Assembly: GCA_036406615.1 (NCBI GenBank)
Contig: DASXAQ010000122.1
Span: forward strand, 1-12,856
Length of the DNA: 12,856 nt
DNA from: DASXAQ01 sp036406615
GTDB taxonomy: Bacteria > Actinomycetota > UBA4738
Reading direction: 5' to 3'
The notes below the pieces were generated by a model. The model was not told the origin of the DNA. It worked only from the letters and a program-made list of their open reading frames with translations, and made no database searches. Below are positions 1-5,761 of the stretch, piece by piece. Position numbers and translations under genes: made by a program. Positions within the stretch are counted from its first letter, which is position 1. Each line of letters starts with the position of its first letter.

Positions 1-701
1 GCGAGCACGACCTCGGCGAGCACGATCATCGCCCCGACCGTCACGATGAGCGGAACTTCGACGGCGATCTCGCCCGCCAGCCCCAGGGCGTCCCAGATCC
101 GAATGAGGACGACGTGCACGACTCCCTCCACGACGACGGCAGGGACGACGATGCACATCGCGAGGACCAGGTGCGGCCAGGTCAGCCGGATCGAACGCCG
201 GACGGCCTTCACCGGCCCTCGCCGTTCGATGTTGACGACCGGCCCGACGATCCCGATGAGCGCCGCCAGCACCAGGCCCGGAAGCGCGCCGAGCGCCGCG
301 GCAAGTCCGATCAGCACCGCGACCACCAGGTCGGCGGCGACCAGCCGGCCGAGCGGCAGCGACCGCGCCGCCGACGCGATCGACGGCTGCTCCGTGCCGC
401 GGATCGTCGCCCCCACCAGTTCGTCCATCACGCCGCCCAGCACCACGAGCCCGAGCAACGCCAGCAGTTCGGAGACCGACGGCAGGATCGCGAACAGGAA
501 CACGGGCTCGTGTGAGAATCCGTGCGGCAGCGACGCCTCCAGCTCGTGCAGGCCCTCACTCACGAAGACGAGCGGAAGCAGGACGACCAGCGAGGCGCCG
601 GCGACGCGCCCCGGAGCCACGCGGTACAGGCGAACCGCGCCGGACAGGATCGAGCCCAGCCGCAGCCTGGCGATGTGGGGATGGCGGTCGGCGTAGTCCA
701 C
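1..701 (-). CDS. Multi-pass membrane protein, resembling the GPDPase membrane-domain family; 3' end outside window
   Basis: An open frame runs leftward off the window edge, giving 233 visible residues and no stop. The only start codon after an in-frame TAG upstream is a GTG at 701-699. It reads VDYADRHPHI, then an amphipathic stretch (LGSILSGAVRLYRVAPGR, about 15-32), followed by hydrophobic segments at about 32-48, 68-90, 122-157 (room for two), 178-200 and 216-233. The pattern 'lGsIlsgavRLYR...lP' near the N-terminus and 'NIERRGPVKAVRRSIRLTW' around 158-175 resemble actinobacterial proteins annotated as glycerophosphoryl diester phosphodiesterase membrane domain. That resemblance is from memory of the family and gives no enzymatic role; no phosphodiesterase domain is visible. 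No clear Shine-Dalgarno sequence precedes the start. The gene is divergent from the cupin gene at 770. That it codes for an integral membrane protein is fairly safe; the family is tentative. Confidence 0.72.
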   Translation of the reverse strand, partial: MDYADRHPHIARLRLGSILSGAVRLYRVAPGRVAGASLVVLLPLVFVSEGLHELEASLPHGFSHEPVFLFAILPSVSELLALLGLVVLGGVMDELVGATIRGTEQPSIASAARSLPLGRLVAADLVVAVLIGLAAALGALPGLVLAALIGIVGPVVNIERRGPVKAVRRSIRLTWPHLVLAMCIVVPAVVVEGVVHVVLIRIWDALGLAGEIAVEVPLIVTVGAMIVLAEVVL

Positions 702-714
702 GTTCGGGAGGGCA

Positions 715-720
715 AGCCTA
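715..720 (-). promoter_or_regulatory. Possible -10 element (TAGGCT) for the leftward membrane-protein gene
   Basis: Read on the minus strand, TAGGCT fits the TAnnnT core of a sigma-70-type -10 box. It lies 13 nt before the GTG start at 701, which predicts a very short leader of about 5-7 nt. No convincing -35 box is visible. Chance occurrence is quite possible. Confidence 0.25.
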
Positions 721-765
721 ATCCGGCTGGAGTGCCCGGCCGAAGAGCCCCTCGCGGACCTCGGC

Positions 766-771
766 TAGCAT
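766..771 (+). promoter_or_regulatory. Possible -10 element (TAGCAT) of the cupin gene, leaderless geometry
   Basis: TAGCAT fits TAnnnT and overlaps the annotated ATG at 770. A transcript started about 7 nt downstream would begin at or just before the in-frame GTG at 779, suggesting that the real cupin start may be GTG 779 on a leaderless mRNA. There is no Shine-Dalgarno sequence before either codon and no clear -35 box. Confidence 0.3.
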
Positions 772-1108
772 GGCCCGCGTGGAGGACTTCGTGATCCGCG
801 AATGGCGGCTCGATCCCTACGAGGGCGATCAGGCGCCGCCCCACGTGCATCACGAGGGCGAGGAGGCGTTCGTCTGTCTCGGGGGCGATCTCGAGGTCCT
901 CGTGGGCGACGACCGGCGGCGAGTCGAGCCCGGCCACCACGTCATGGTCCCCCGGGGGACCGTGCACACGTTCTCGACGCGGACGGGCGCGCACGTGATC
1001 GCGGTCATGAGCCCCGGGATCGCCGATCTCATCGACGCGCTGCACGCTGCGGGCTCGGAGGAAGAGCGCGCCGCCGCGTGGGAGCGTTCCCGGTCGTCGG
1101 TCGCCTGA
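770..1108 (+). CDS. Small single-domain cupin protein
   Basis: A 112-residue protein that is essentially one cupin beta-barrel. Cupin motif 1 is visible as PPHVHHEGEEAFVCLGG (23-39), with likely metal ligands H25, H27 and E31 or E32. Motif 2 is PGHHVMVPRGTVHTF (54-68), with G55, P61, G63 and H66 in the usual spacing. Both histidine motifs being intact suggests a metal-binding cupin. The reaction or ligand cannot be told: small cupins include isomerases, dioxygenases and sensor-like proteins. No signal peptide is visible, so it is probably cytoplasmic. The start is uncertain: ATG 770 gives MARVEDF, while GTG 779 would lose three residues and fits a leaderless transcript from TAGCAT. The gene is divergent from the membrane-protein gene and is separated by 66 nt from the ABC operon, which seems to have its own promoter. 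Confidence 0.85.
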   Translation: MARVEDFVIREWRLDPYEGDQAPPHVHHEGEEAFVCLGGDLEVLVGDDRRRVEPGHHVMVPRGTVHTFSTRTGAHVIAVMSPGIADLIDALHAAGSEEERAAAWERSRSSVA

Positions 1109-1130
1109 TGGCGCCGCCGTGACGAGCGGC

Positions 1131-1136
1131 TAACAT
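1131..1136 (+). promoter_or_regulatory. Possible -10 element (TAACAT) for the ABC/SDR/amidotransferase operon
   Basis: TAACAT is a good TAnnnT match in the 66-nt gap between the cupin stop and the ABC ATPase start. It would give a leader of about 30 nt containing the GAGGAG ribosome binding site at 1162-1167. No clear -35 hexamer lies 16-18 nt upstream. Read-through from the cupin gene is an alternative. Confidence 0.35.
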
Positions 1137-1174
1137 TCGGGGCCCGGATCACCGGCCCGTCGAGGAGAAACGCC

Positions 1175-2161
1175 GTGACGACGCCCACCAGGAACGCCGC
1201 CATCGAGGTGAAGGGCCTCGTCCGCCACTACGGGGAGATCCGCGCCGTCGACGGGGTGGACGTCCGCGTGGACGCCGGCGAGATCCGAGGGCTGCTCGGA
1301 CCGAACGGCGCCGGGAAGACCACCCTGCTTCGAATGCTGTTCGGGCTCGTTCAGCCCGACAAGGGCTCGATGCGACTGGCGGGCAAGCGGGTCGATGGAC
1401 GCGCGACCGCGACGCCCGGACTGATCGGCGGCTTCGTCGAGTTCCCCTCTTTCTATCCGTACCTCTCGGGGCGCCGTAATCTCGAACTGATCTCCGACCT
1501 GGAGGGCGGCGTGAGCCGCGACCGCATCGGCGAGGTCCTGGCGATGATGTCGCTCTCCGAACGCGGCGGCCAGAAGGTCGGCGAGTACTCGTCGGGGATG
1601 CGCCAGCGCCTGGGACTGGCCGCGTCGCTGCTGCGCGTTCCCCAGGTCTTGCTGCTGGACGAACCGTCGATCGGACTCGACCCCGGCGGAGCGCGTGACG
1701 TCGTGGACCTGCTGCGGCGGCTCTCCGGCGAAGGGGTGACGATCCTGCTCAGCAGCCACAACGTGAGCGAGCTGGAGCACGTGTGCGACTCGATCACGAT
1801 CATGCGCTCGGGAACGGTCGTGTGGGACGGCACCATGGACCGGCTGCGGGCCGAAGCGCCCGCGCCCGCGCACCGGATGTGGACGAGCGACGACGATCGG
1901 GCGCTGGCCGTCGTCGACGCGGAACGAACGGTCATGGTCACGAAGGACCCGAGGGGCGGGCTGACGATTCGGGCCGACAAGGAACAGCTCGACGCGTTCG
2001 TCATCGCGCTCGGTCGCGAGGGCGTGGCCGTGCAGCGGCTGGAGCTCGCGATGCACCCCATCGAGTCGATGTTCTTCGAGCTGACGGGGCCGCCGGAGTC
2101 GGCCAGCGGAGAACACGACACCGGCGACGGTGGCGATGACGCCGGAGGAGAGCAGCGATGA
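1175..2161 (+). CDS. ABC transporter ATP-binding protein, BcrA/CcmA-type exporter subfamily
   Basis: A 328-residue ATPase that should drive the permease encoded next. All nucleotide-binding motifs are present: Walker A GPNGAGKT (42-49), signature YSSGMRQR (138-145, SSGM in place of LSGGQ), Walker B LLLDEP (159-164), D-loop GLD and H-loop His195. The Q-loop region reads VEFPSFYPYLSG (88-99), with Glu rather than Gln. That is the form I associate with bacitracin-resistance BcrA-type ATPases. After about residue 225 there is a C-terminal extension of about 100 residues, as is common in drug or lantibiotic exporters of this type. The start is GTG at 1175, supported by GAGGAG 7 nt upstream. Its TGA overlaps the permease ATG (ATGA at 2158-2161), so the two are translationally coupled. 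The exported substrate is unknown. Confidence 0.92.
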   Translation: MTTPTRNAAIEVKGLVRHYGEIRAVDGVDVRVDAGEIRGLLGPNGAGKTTLLRMLFGLVQPDKGSMRLAGKRVDGRATATPGLIGGFVEFPSFYPYLSGRRNLELISDLEGGVSRDRIGEVLAMMSLSERGGQKVGEYSSGMRQRLGLAASLLRVPQVLLLDEPSIGLDPGGARDVVDLLRRLSGEGVTILLSSHNVSELEHVCDSITIMRSGTVVWDGTMDRLRAEAPAPAHRMWTSDDDRALAVVDAERTVMVTKDPRGGLTIRADKEQLDAFVIALGREGVAVQRLELAMHPIESMFFELTGPPESASGEHDTGDGGDDAGGEQR

Positions 2162-3489
2162 GCGCCGTCGAGGAAGTCGCTCAGCCATCGGTCGCGAGGC
2201 GCCCCCGCGTCGGTGCGTGGGCCGTCTACCGCGTCGAGCTCAAGAAGCTGCGATCCCAGATCCTGGCCCGCATCGCCCTGGGGGTCTGCCTGCTCGGTCC
2301 GCTCGTGTTCATCGCCATCATGAAGACGCAGACGACGCTGCCGGACGACTCCCTGTACGGCCGGTGGCTGCACACCTCCGGGTTCGCGCTCCCGATGGTC
2401 ATGCTGACGTTCGCCGGCGAGGTCGGGTTCCTGGTCCTGATCGCCGTGGTGGCGGGGGACATCTTCTCCTCCGAGGACCGGTACGGGACCTGGGACACCG
2501 TCCTGATCCGGCCATGCCGGCGCGGCGACGTGTTCGTCGGGAAGACCCTGGCGGCGGCCACCTACGCGCTCGCGGTGCTGGTCCTGCTCACGGTGAGCAG
2601 CATCGTCTCGGGCCTGCTGCTCGTGGGCTCGCAGCCGATGGTGGACCTGTCCGGCCGCCTGGTGGAGGGGGGCAGCTGGCTCGGCTTGGTCCTGGAGTCG
2701 TGGGCCACGACGATCCCGCCGGTCCTGGCGTTCACCTGCCTCGGGGTGCTCCTGTCGATCGCGACCCGAAGCAGCATCATGGGAGTCCTCGGCACGATCG
2801 TCGTGGGGCTCCTGATGGAGTTGCTGGCCGTGCTGGGGTTTCGCACGCTCCTGCTCACGACGCCGTTCGAAGCGTGGCACGCGCTGCTGATCTCGCCGTC
2901 CGACGCATGGCCGTTCGTGCAGGGCACGCTCGTGTCGATCGGCTACGCCGCGGCGTGCCTCGGCGGGGGCTGGTGGCTGCTTCGACGAAGAGACTTCGCG
3001 GGCTCGGCGCCGGCCTCCCGGCAGGCGAACCAGAACCTGAGGGTCCGCGTCGGCGTCGTCTCGGTGGCGGCGGTCGTCGTGCTCGGCGCGGCAAGCTTCC
3101 GGCCCAGCCCGGTCACGTCGGCGTCGTTGCAGAAGTCGGTGACCGCCACGTTCCTCAACCTGGCACAGCACAAGCGCGAGATGATCGGCCGCCCGGTCGC
3201 GATCAACGGACACGTGCTGCCCGCCGGCACGTCGCTTCGGCTCACGACGACGTGCACGCGGGGCGGACAGGTCGGTCCGGGCAAGGGGCCAGGGGACGAC
3301 TGGACGTGCCTGATGGCGCTGCCGGGGACGCTGCAGCCGCTGTTCGGGTACGAGGTGAACGCGAAGGCGAACGGGTGCTACACGGCCGACGGCGCGACCG
3401 CGATCATGGGTCCGTTGATGATCCGCGTCGGCAACAAGACGGTCGTGAACCCGCTCCTGGAGTTCGACGGCTGCATCGACACCCCGTGA
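2158..3489 (+). CDS. ABC-2 type permease with a four-cysteine extracytoplasmic C-terminal domain
   Basis: A 443-residue membrane subunit of the exporter. After a cytoplasmic N-terminus with an amphipathic YRVELKKLRSQI segment (24-35), hydrophobic spans lie at about 37-55, 76-99, 131-157, 184-201, 207-233 and 255-275. This is the usual six-helix ABC-2 layout, including the intracellular DIFSSEDRYGTWDTVLIRP loop (101-119) typical of BcrB/NatB-like permeases. It does not end there. A seventh span (about 297-313) is followed by about 130 residues predicted to lie outside the membrane, with exactly four cysteines: C366, C384 (GDDWTC), C407 (GCYTADG) and C439 (FDGCIDTP). They could form two disulfides. 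The start is set by GGAGGA 8 nt upstream and by the ATGA overlap with the ATPase. The TGA overlaps the GTG of the SDR gene (GTGA at 3486-3489). The tail's function is unknown. Confidence 0.9.
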   Translation: MSAVEEVAQPSVARRPRVGAWAVYRVELKKLRSQILARIALGVCLLGPLVFIAIMKTQTTLPDDSLYGRWLHTSGFALPMVMLTFAGEVGFLVLIAVVAGDIFSSEDRYGTWDTVLIRPCRRGDVFVGKTLAAATYALAVLVLLTVSSIVSGLLLVGSQPMVDLSGRLVEGGSWLGLVLESWATTIPPVLAFTCLGVLLSIATRSSIMGVLGTIVVGLLMELLAVLGFRTLLLTTPFEAWHALLISPSDAWPFVQGTLVSIGYAAACLGGGWWLLRRRDFAGSAPASRQANQNLRVRVGVVSVAAVVVLGAASFRPSPVTSASLQKSVTATFLNLAQHKREMIGRPVAINGHVLPAGTSLRLTTTCTRGGQVGPGKGPGDDWTCLMALPGTLQPLFGYEVNAKANGCYTADGATAIMGPLMIRVGNKTVVNPLLEFDGCIDTP

Positions 3490-4241
3490 CGACGGTCGTC
3501 GTGACGGGCGCGTCCTCGGGGATCGGGGAGGCGGCCGCGCGCCGGTTCGCGGACGACGGAGCTCGCGTCGCCCTGATGGCGAGGCGGCGCGACCGGCTGG
3601 AGTCCCTGGCGGGGGAGCTCGGCGAGGACGCGTTCGCGCTGCCGTGCGACGTGACCGACCCCGGCGCCGTCGAGGCGATGGCGGCCGAGGCGTGGGAGCG
3701 AATGGACGGCGTCGACGTCCTGGTGCACAGCGCCGGGATCTCCAAGCCGAGGCCGCTGCCCGAGATCACGCCCGAGCTGTGGCGCGAGGTCATCGATGTG
3801 AACCTGTCCGGCTGCTTCCACGTCTGCCGCGCGTTCGGGCTTCGGATGCATGCGGCCGGCGGGGGGTCGATCGTGAACGTGGCGTCGGAGTCGGCGTTCC
3901 TCGGCGAGGCGGCATTCGTCGCGTACTGCGCGTCGAAGGGCGGCGTCGTGGCGCTGACCAAGGCGCTGGCCGCCGAGCTCGGGCCGTCGGTTCGCGTCAA
4001 CGCCGTGTGCCCCGGCGCGGTCGACACGCCGATGGTCGACCGTGACCTGGCCGCGCTCGAAGACCCCGACGTCGCGCGCCGCGAGCTCGAGCGTCGCATC
4101 CCCCTGGGGCGCATGGCGACCGCGGACGAGGTGGCCGAGGCCATCGTCTATTTGGCCGGGGCCGCGTTCGCGACCGGCTCGGCTCTCAACCTGGACGGGG
4201 GGACGACGGCATTCCTGGCCCCGTTCGTCGACGAGGGCTGA
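3486..4241 (+). CDS. Short-chain dehydrogenase/reductase (SDR), classical type, probably NADP(H)-dependent
   Basis: A 251-residue classical SDR. The glycine motif TGASSGIG is at 7-14, an HSAG variant of the NNAG motif at 81-84, and the tetrad is N106, S134, Y147 and K151 (YCASK). After beta-strand 2 the sequence is MARRRDRLE, with arginines where an acidic residue would favour NAD, so NADP(H) is the more likely cofactor. This is inferred, not measured. The C-terminus has the usual LNLDGG segment. The GTG start at 3486 overlaps the permease stop by 4 nt and has no separate ribosome binding site, so it depends on coupling. The amidotransferase-like gene begins 3 nt after its stop. It probably oxidises an alcohol or reduces a ketone, acyl carrier thioester or sugar-like substrate; the substrate is not identifiable. 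Confidence 0.9.
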   Translation: MTTVVVTGASSGIGEAAARRFADDGARVALMARRRDRLESLAGELGEDAFALPCDVTDPGAVEAMAAEAWERMDGVDVLVHSAGISKPRPLPEITPELWREVIDVNLSGCFHVCRAFGLRMHAAGGGSIVNVASESAFLGEAAFVAYCASKGGVVALTKALAAELGPSVRVNAVCPGAVDTPMVDRDLAALEDPDVARRELERRIPLGRMATADEVAEAIVYLAGAAFATGSALNLDGGTTAFLAPFVDEG

Positions 4242-4244
4242 GGG

Positions 4245-4904
4245 ATGCGGGCCCTGGTCGTGATGCACGACCGCCTGTCGCTGCCTGGCCTGATCGGGGA
4301 GCGGGCAGAGGAACGCGGGTTCGAACTGGTGGGTCACGTGCCGGCGGAGGACGGACCGCTGCCGGCCCCCGAGGCGTTCGACGCCGTCATCCCGATGGGC
4401 TCGCCGTGGTCGGTGTACGGGCCGGAGGTGGCCGGCTGGATCGAGGACGAACTCGGACTGCTCCGCCTCGCGGTCGAGCGAGACGTTCCGGTGTTCGGCG
4501 TGTGCTTCGGGGCGCAGGCGTTCGCGAAGGCCATGGGCGGGGAGGTGCGCAAGGGCGACGTGGCGGAGGTCGGGTTCCACGAGGTTCGAACCGATGCGCC
4601 GGACGTGGTTCCGCCGGGGCCGTGGTTCATGTGGCACGGCGACACGTTCACGCCGCCGCCCGGCGCGCGCGTGCTGGCCACGACCGACGCCGGTCCGCAG
4701 GCGTACGCGTTCGGCCGCCACCTGCTGGTCCATTTCCACCCTGAGGTGCGCGAGGACATCGTCCGGATGTGGCTGGGCAAGGACGTGGAGGCGCCGCAGC
4801 GGTACGGGTTCGACGCGGACGAGCTGCTGGCGGACATCCGCGCCAGGTCCGATGGGTCGCGGGCGCGCGCCGCGGCGCTGTTCGACCGGTTCCTGGACGG
4901 GTAG
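4245..4904 (+). CDS. Class I glutamine amidotransferase-like protein (GMP-synthase-type GATase domain)
   Basis: A 219-residue stand-alone GATase domain. The nucleophile elbow GVCFGAQ gives Cys87, and HFHPE gives the partner His165 and Glu167, so the glutaminase triad is complete. The GSPWSVYG (52-59) and WHGDTF (130-135) motifs are typical of the GMP-synthase-like group also called type 1 glutamine amidotransferase. No synthetase or acceptor domain is attached or encoded nearby. The ammonia acceptor is therefore unknown, and a gamma-glutamyl hydrolase or related activity is equally possible. After residue 175 there is a helical, charged C-terminal tail. The ATG at 4245 lies 3 nt after the SDR stop and has GAGGG 7 nt upstream, overlapping the end of the SDR. 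Last gene of the rightward cluster; its TAG (4902-4904) directly abuts the stop of the convergent FAH-family gene. Confidence 0.88.
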   Translation: MRALVVMHDRLSLPGLIGERAEERGFELVGHVPAEDGPLPAPEAFDAVIPMGSPWSVYGPEVAGWIEDELGLLRLAVERDVPVFGVCFGAQAFAKAMGGEVRKGDVAEVGFHEVRTDAPDVVPPGPWFMWHGDTFTPPPGARVLATTDAGPQAYAFGRHLLVHFHPEVREDIVRMWLGKDVEAPQRYGFDADELLADIRARSDGSRARAAALFDRFLDG

Positions 4905-5744
4905 CTATCGGGGCTTCCGCACGCCCCGGAACTCCCAGTCGCCCCCCATCGCGGTCGAGACGACCTCTTCTGAGTCGGACGGTTGCGCGCCCACGTCCTG
5001 TCGGATCGGCTCCGTGCCCGCGACGATGTGGTTGGTCAGGGTGCCGAGGCCTTCGACCTCCACCGAGACGACGTCGCCCGGCTGCACCGGCCGCGAGTTC
5101 GCCGGCGTGCCGGACAGGATGACGTCGCCGGGAAGCAGCGTGATCGTGCGGGCGATATCGGCGACCAGGTAGTGCATGTCCCACACCATCTCGTCGGTGG
5201 TGCCGTCCTGGCGCACCTCGCCGTTGACGATGGTCCGGATGCGCTTGCCGTGGAAGTCCCAGTCGTCGACCAGGCCGGGCCCCAGGGGGCAGAGCGTGTC
5301 CGAGCCCTTGACGCGCAGCATCGAACCGGCGTCCGTGTCGCGGAAGTCGTGCAGGCCGTAGTCGTTGGCGATCGTGTAGCCCGCGATGACGTCGCCGGCG
5401 TCGTCGGGGGAGACGTTGCGCGTTGGCCGGCCGATCACGATGGCGATCTCGCCCTCGTAGTTGAGGAACCGGCAGCGCTCCGGGCGAAGCACCGCACCGC
5501 CGTGGGCGTTCAGCGAGGAGATCGGCTTGTGGAAGTAGGTGGGGGCGGGGCCCAGCGTCGCGATGAACTCGTCGACGCGGCTCTTGTAGTTGAGGTGGAC
5601 GCAGATGATCTTGGTCGGCTCGCACGGCGGGAGGTGGACGGCCTGGTCCGCGGCAACCCTCCGGCCGTCGCCCGCGACCAGGTCGGTGCCGTCGGGCACG
5701 ACGGTTGTGACCTGGCCGTCCAGCAGGATTCGTCGCGTCTCCAC
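4905..5744 (-). CDS. Fumarylacetoacetate hydrolase (FAH) family protein, HpaG/acylpyruvase-like
   Basis: A 279-residue FAH-fold enzyme. The family cleaves or decarboxylates acylpyruvates and 2-oxo acids, or isomerises ring-cleavage products, using Mg or Mn. The metal ligands are visible: E97 and E99 in NYEGEIAIVIG, and D128 in NDYGLHDF. So are the conserved Lys146 (RVKGSDTLCPLGP) and the LSGTP loop (210-214). KIICVHLNYKSRVDEF (45-60) matches the entry segment of HpaG-like proteins ('K.vCvglNY'). The length is normal for the group, with a short extra tail ending VRKPR. The start GTG 5744 is the only reasonable one and has no ribosome binding site. It lies 17 nt from the start of the divergent acetoacetate-decarboxylase-like gene, so the two probably share regulation and perhaps a pathway. 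The exact substrate cannot be told. Confidence 0.9.
   Translation of the reverse strand: METRRILLDGQVTTVVPDGTDLVAGDGRRVAADQAVHLPPCEPTKIICVHLNYKSRVDEFIATLGPAPTYFHKPISSLNAHGGAVLRPERCRFLNYEGEIAIVIGRPTRNVSPDDAGDVIAGYTIANDYGLHDFRDTDAGSMLRVKGSDTLCPLGPGLVDDWDFHGKRIRTIVNGEVRQDGTTDEMVWDMHYLVADIARTITLLPGDVILSGTPANSRPVQPGDVVSVEVEGLGTLTNHIVAGTEPIRQDVGAQPSDSEEVVSTAMGGDWEFRGVRKPR
4909..4928. terminator. Inverted repeat CGGGGC/GCCCCG just past the convergent stops, possible terminator
   Basis: A 6-bp GC-only stem (4909-4914 with 4923-4928) and an 8-nt loop begin 5 nt after the amidotransferase stop. It lies inside the last codons of the opposing FAH-family gene. There is no T-tract on either strand, so it is not a classical intrinsic terminator. 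Short GC stems are frequent by chance in DNA of this composition. Confidence 0.25.
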
Positions 5745-5749
5745 GCCGG

Positions 5750-5756
5750 TAGTATG
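5750..5756. promoter_or_regulatory. Overlapping divergent -10 boxes serving the FAH and ADC-like genes, both apparently leaderless
   Basis: On the plus strand TAGTAT (5750-5755) is followed by 6 nt and then the ATG at 5762. On the minus strand the overlapping CATACT (5756-5751) is followed by 6 nt and then the GTG at 5744. The 17-nt space between the two start codons leaves no room for Shine-Dalgarno sites, and none is seen. The plus-strand box matches TAnnnT; the minus-strand box keeps only A2 and T6, so it is weaker. No good -35 boxes are visible. Confidence 0.45.
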
Positions 5757-5761
5757 CAGCC

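Noticed and set aside
46..696. A 216-codon plus-strand frame at the left edge
   Set aside because: It is rich in Ser/Thr/Arg/Pro with no fold pattern. The minus strand of the same region encodes a convincing membrane protein.
1130..3213. Two long overlapping minus-strand open frames (1130-2188 and 1453-3213) opposite the ABC genes
   Set aside because: Their translations are Arg/Gln/Asp/His-rich with no domain pattern, while the plus strand encodes complete ABC ATPase and permease motifs. They are GC-driven shadow frames.
2130..4241. A single 703-codon plus-strand frame that could suggest a large fusion ending in an SDR
   Set aside because: The first 450 codons are an out-of-frame reading of the permease, rich in Arg/Gly/Pro. 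The SDR is a separate protein starting at GTG 3486, as shown by the GTGA overlap and the SDR N-terminus.
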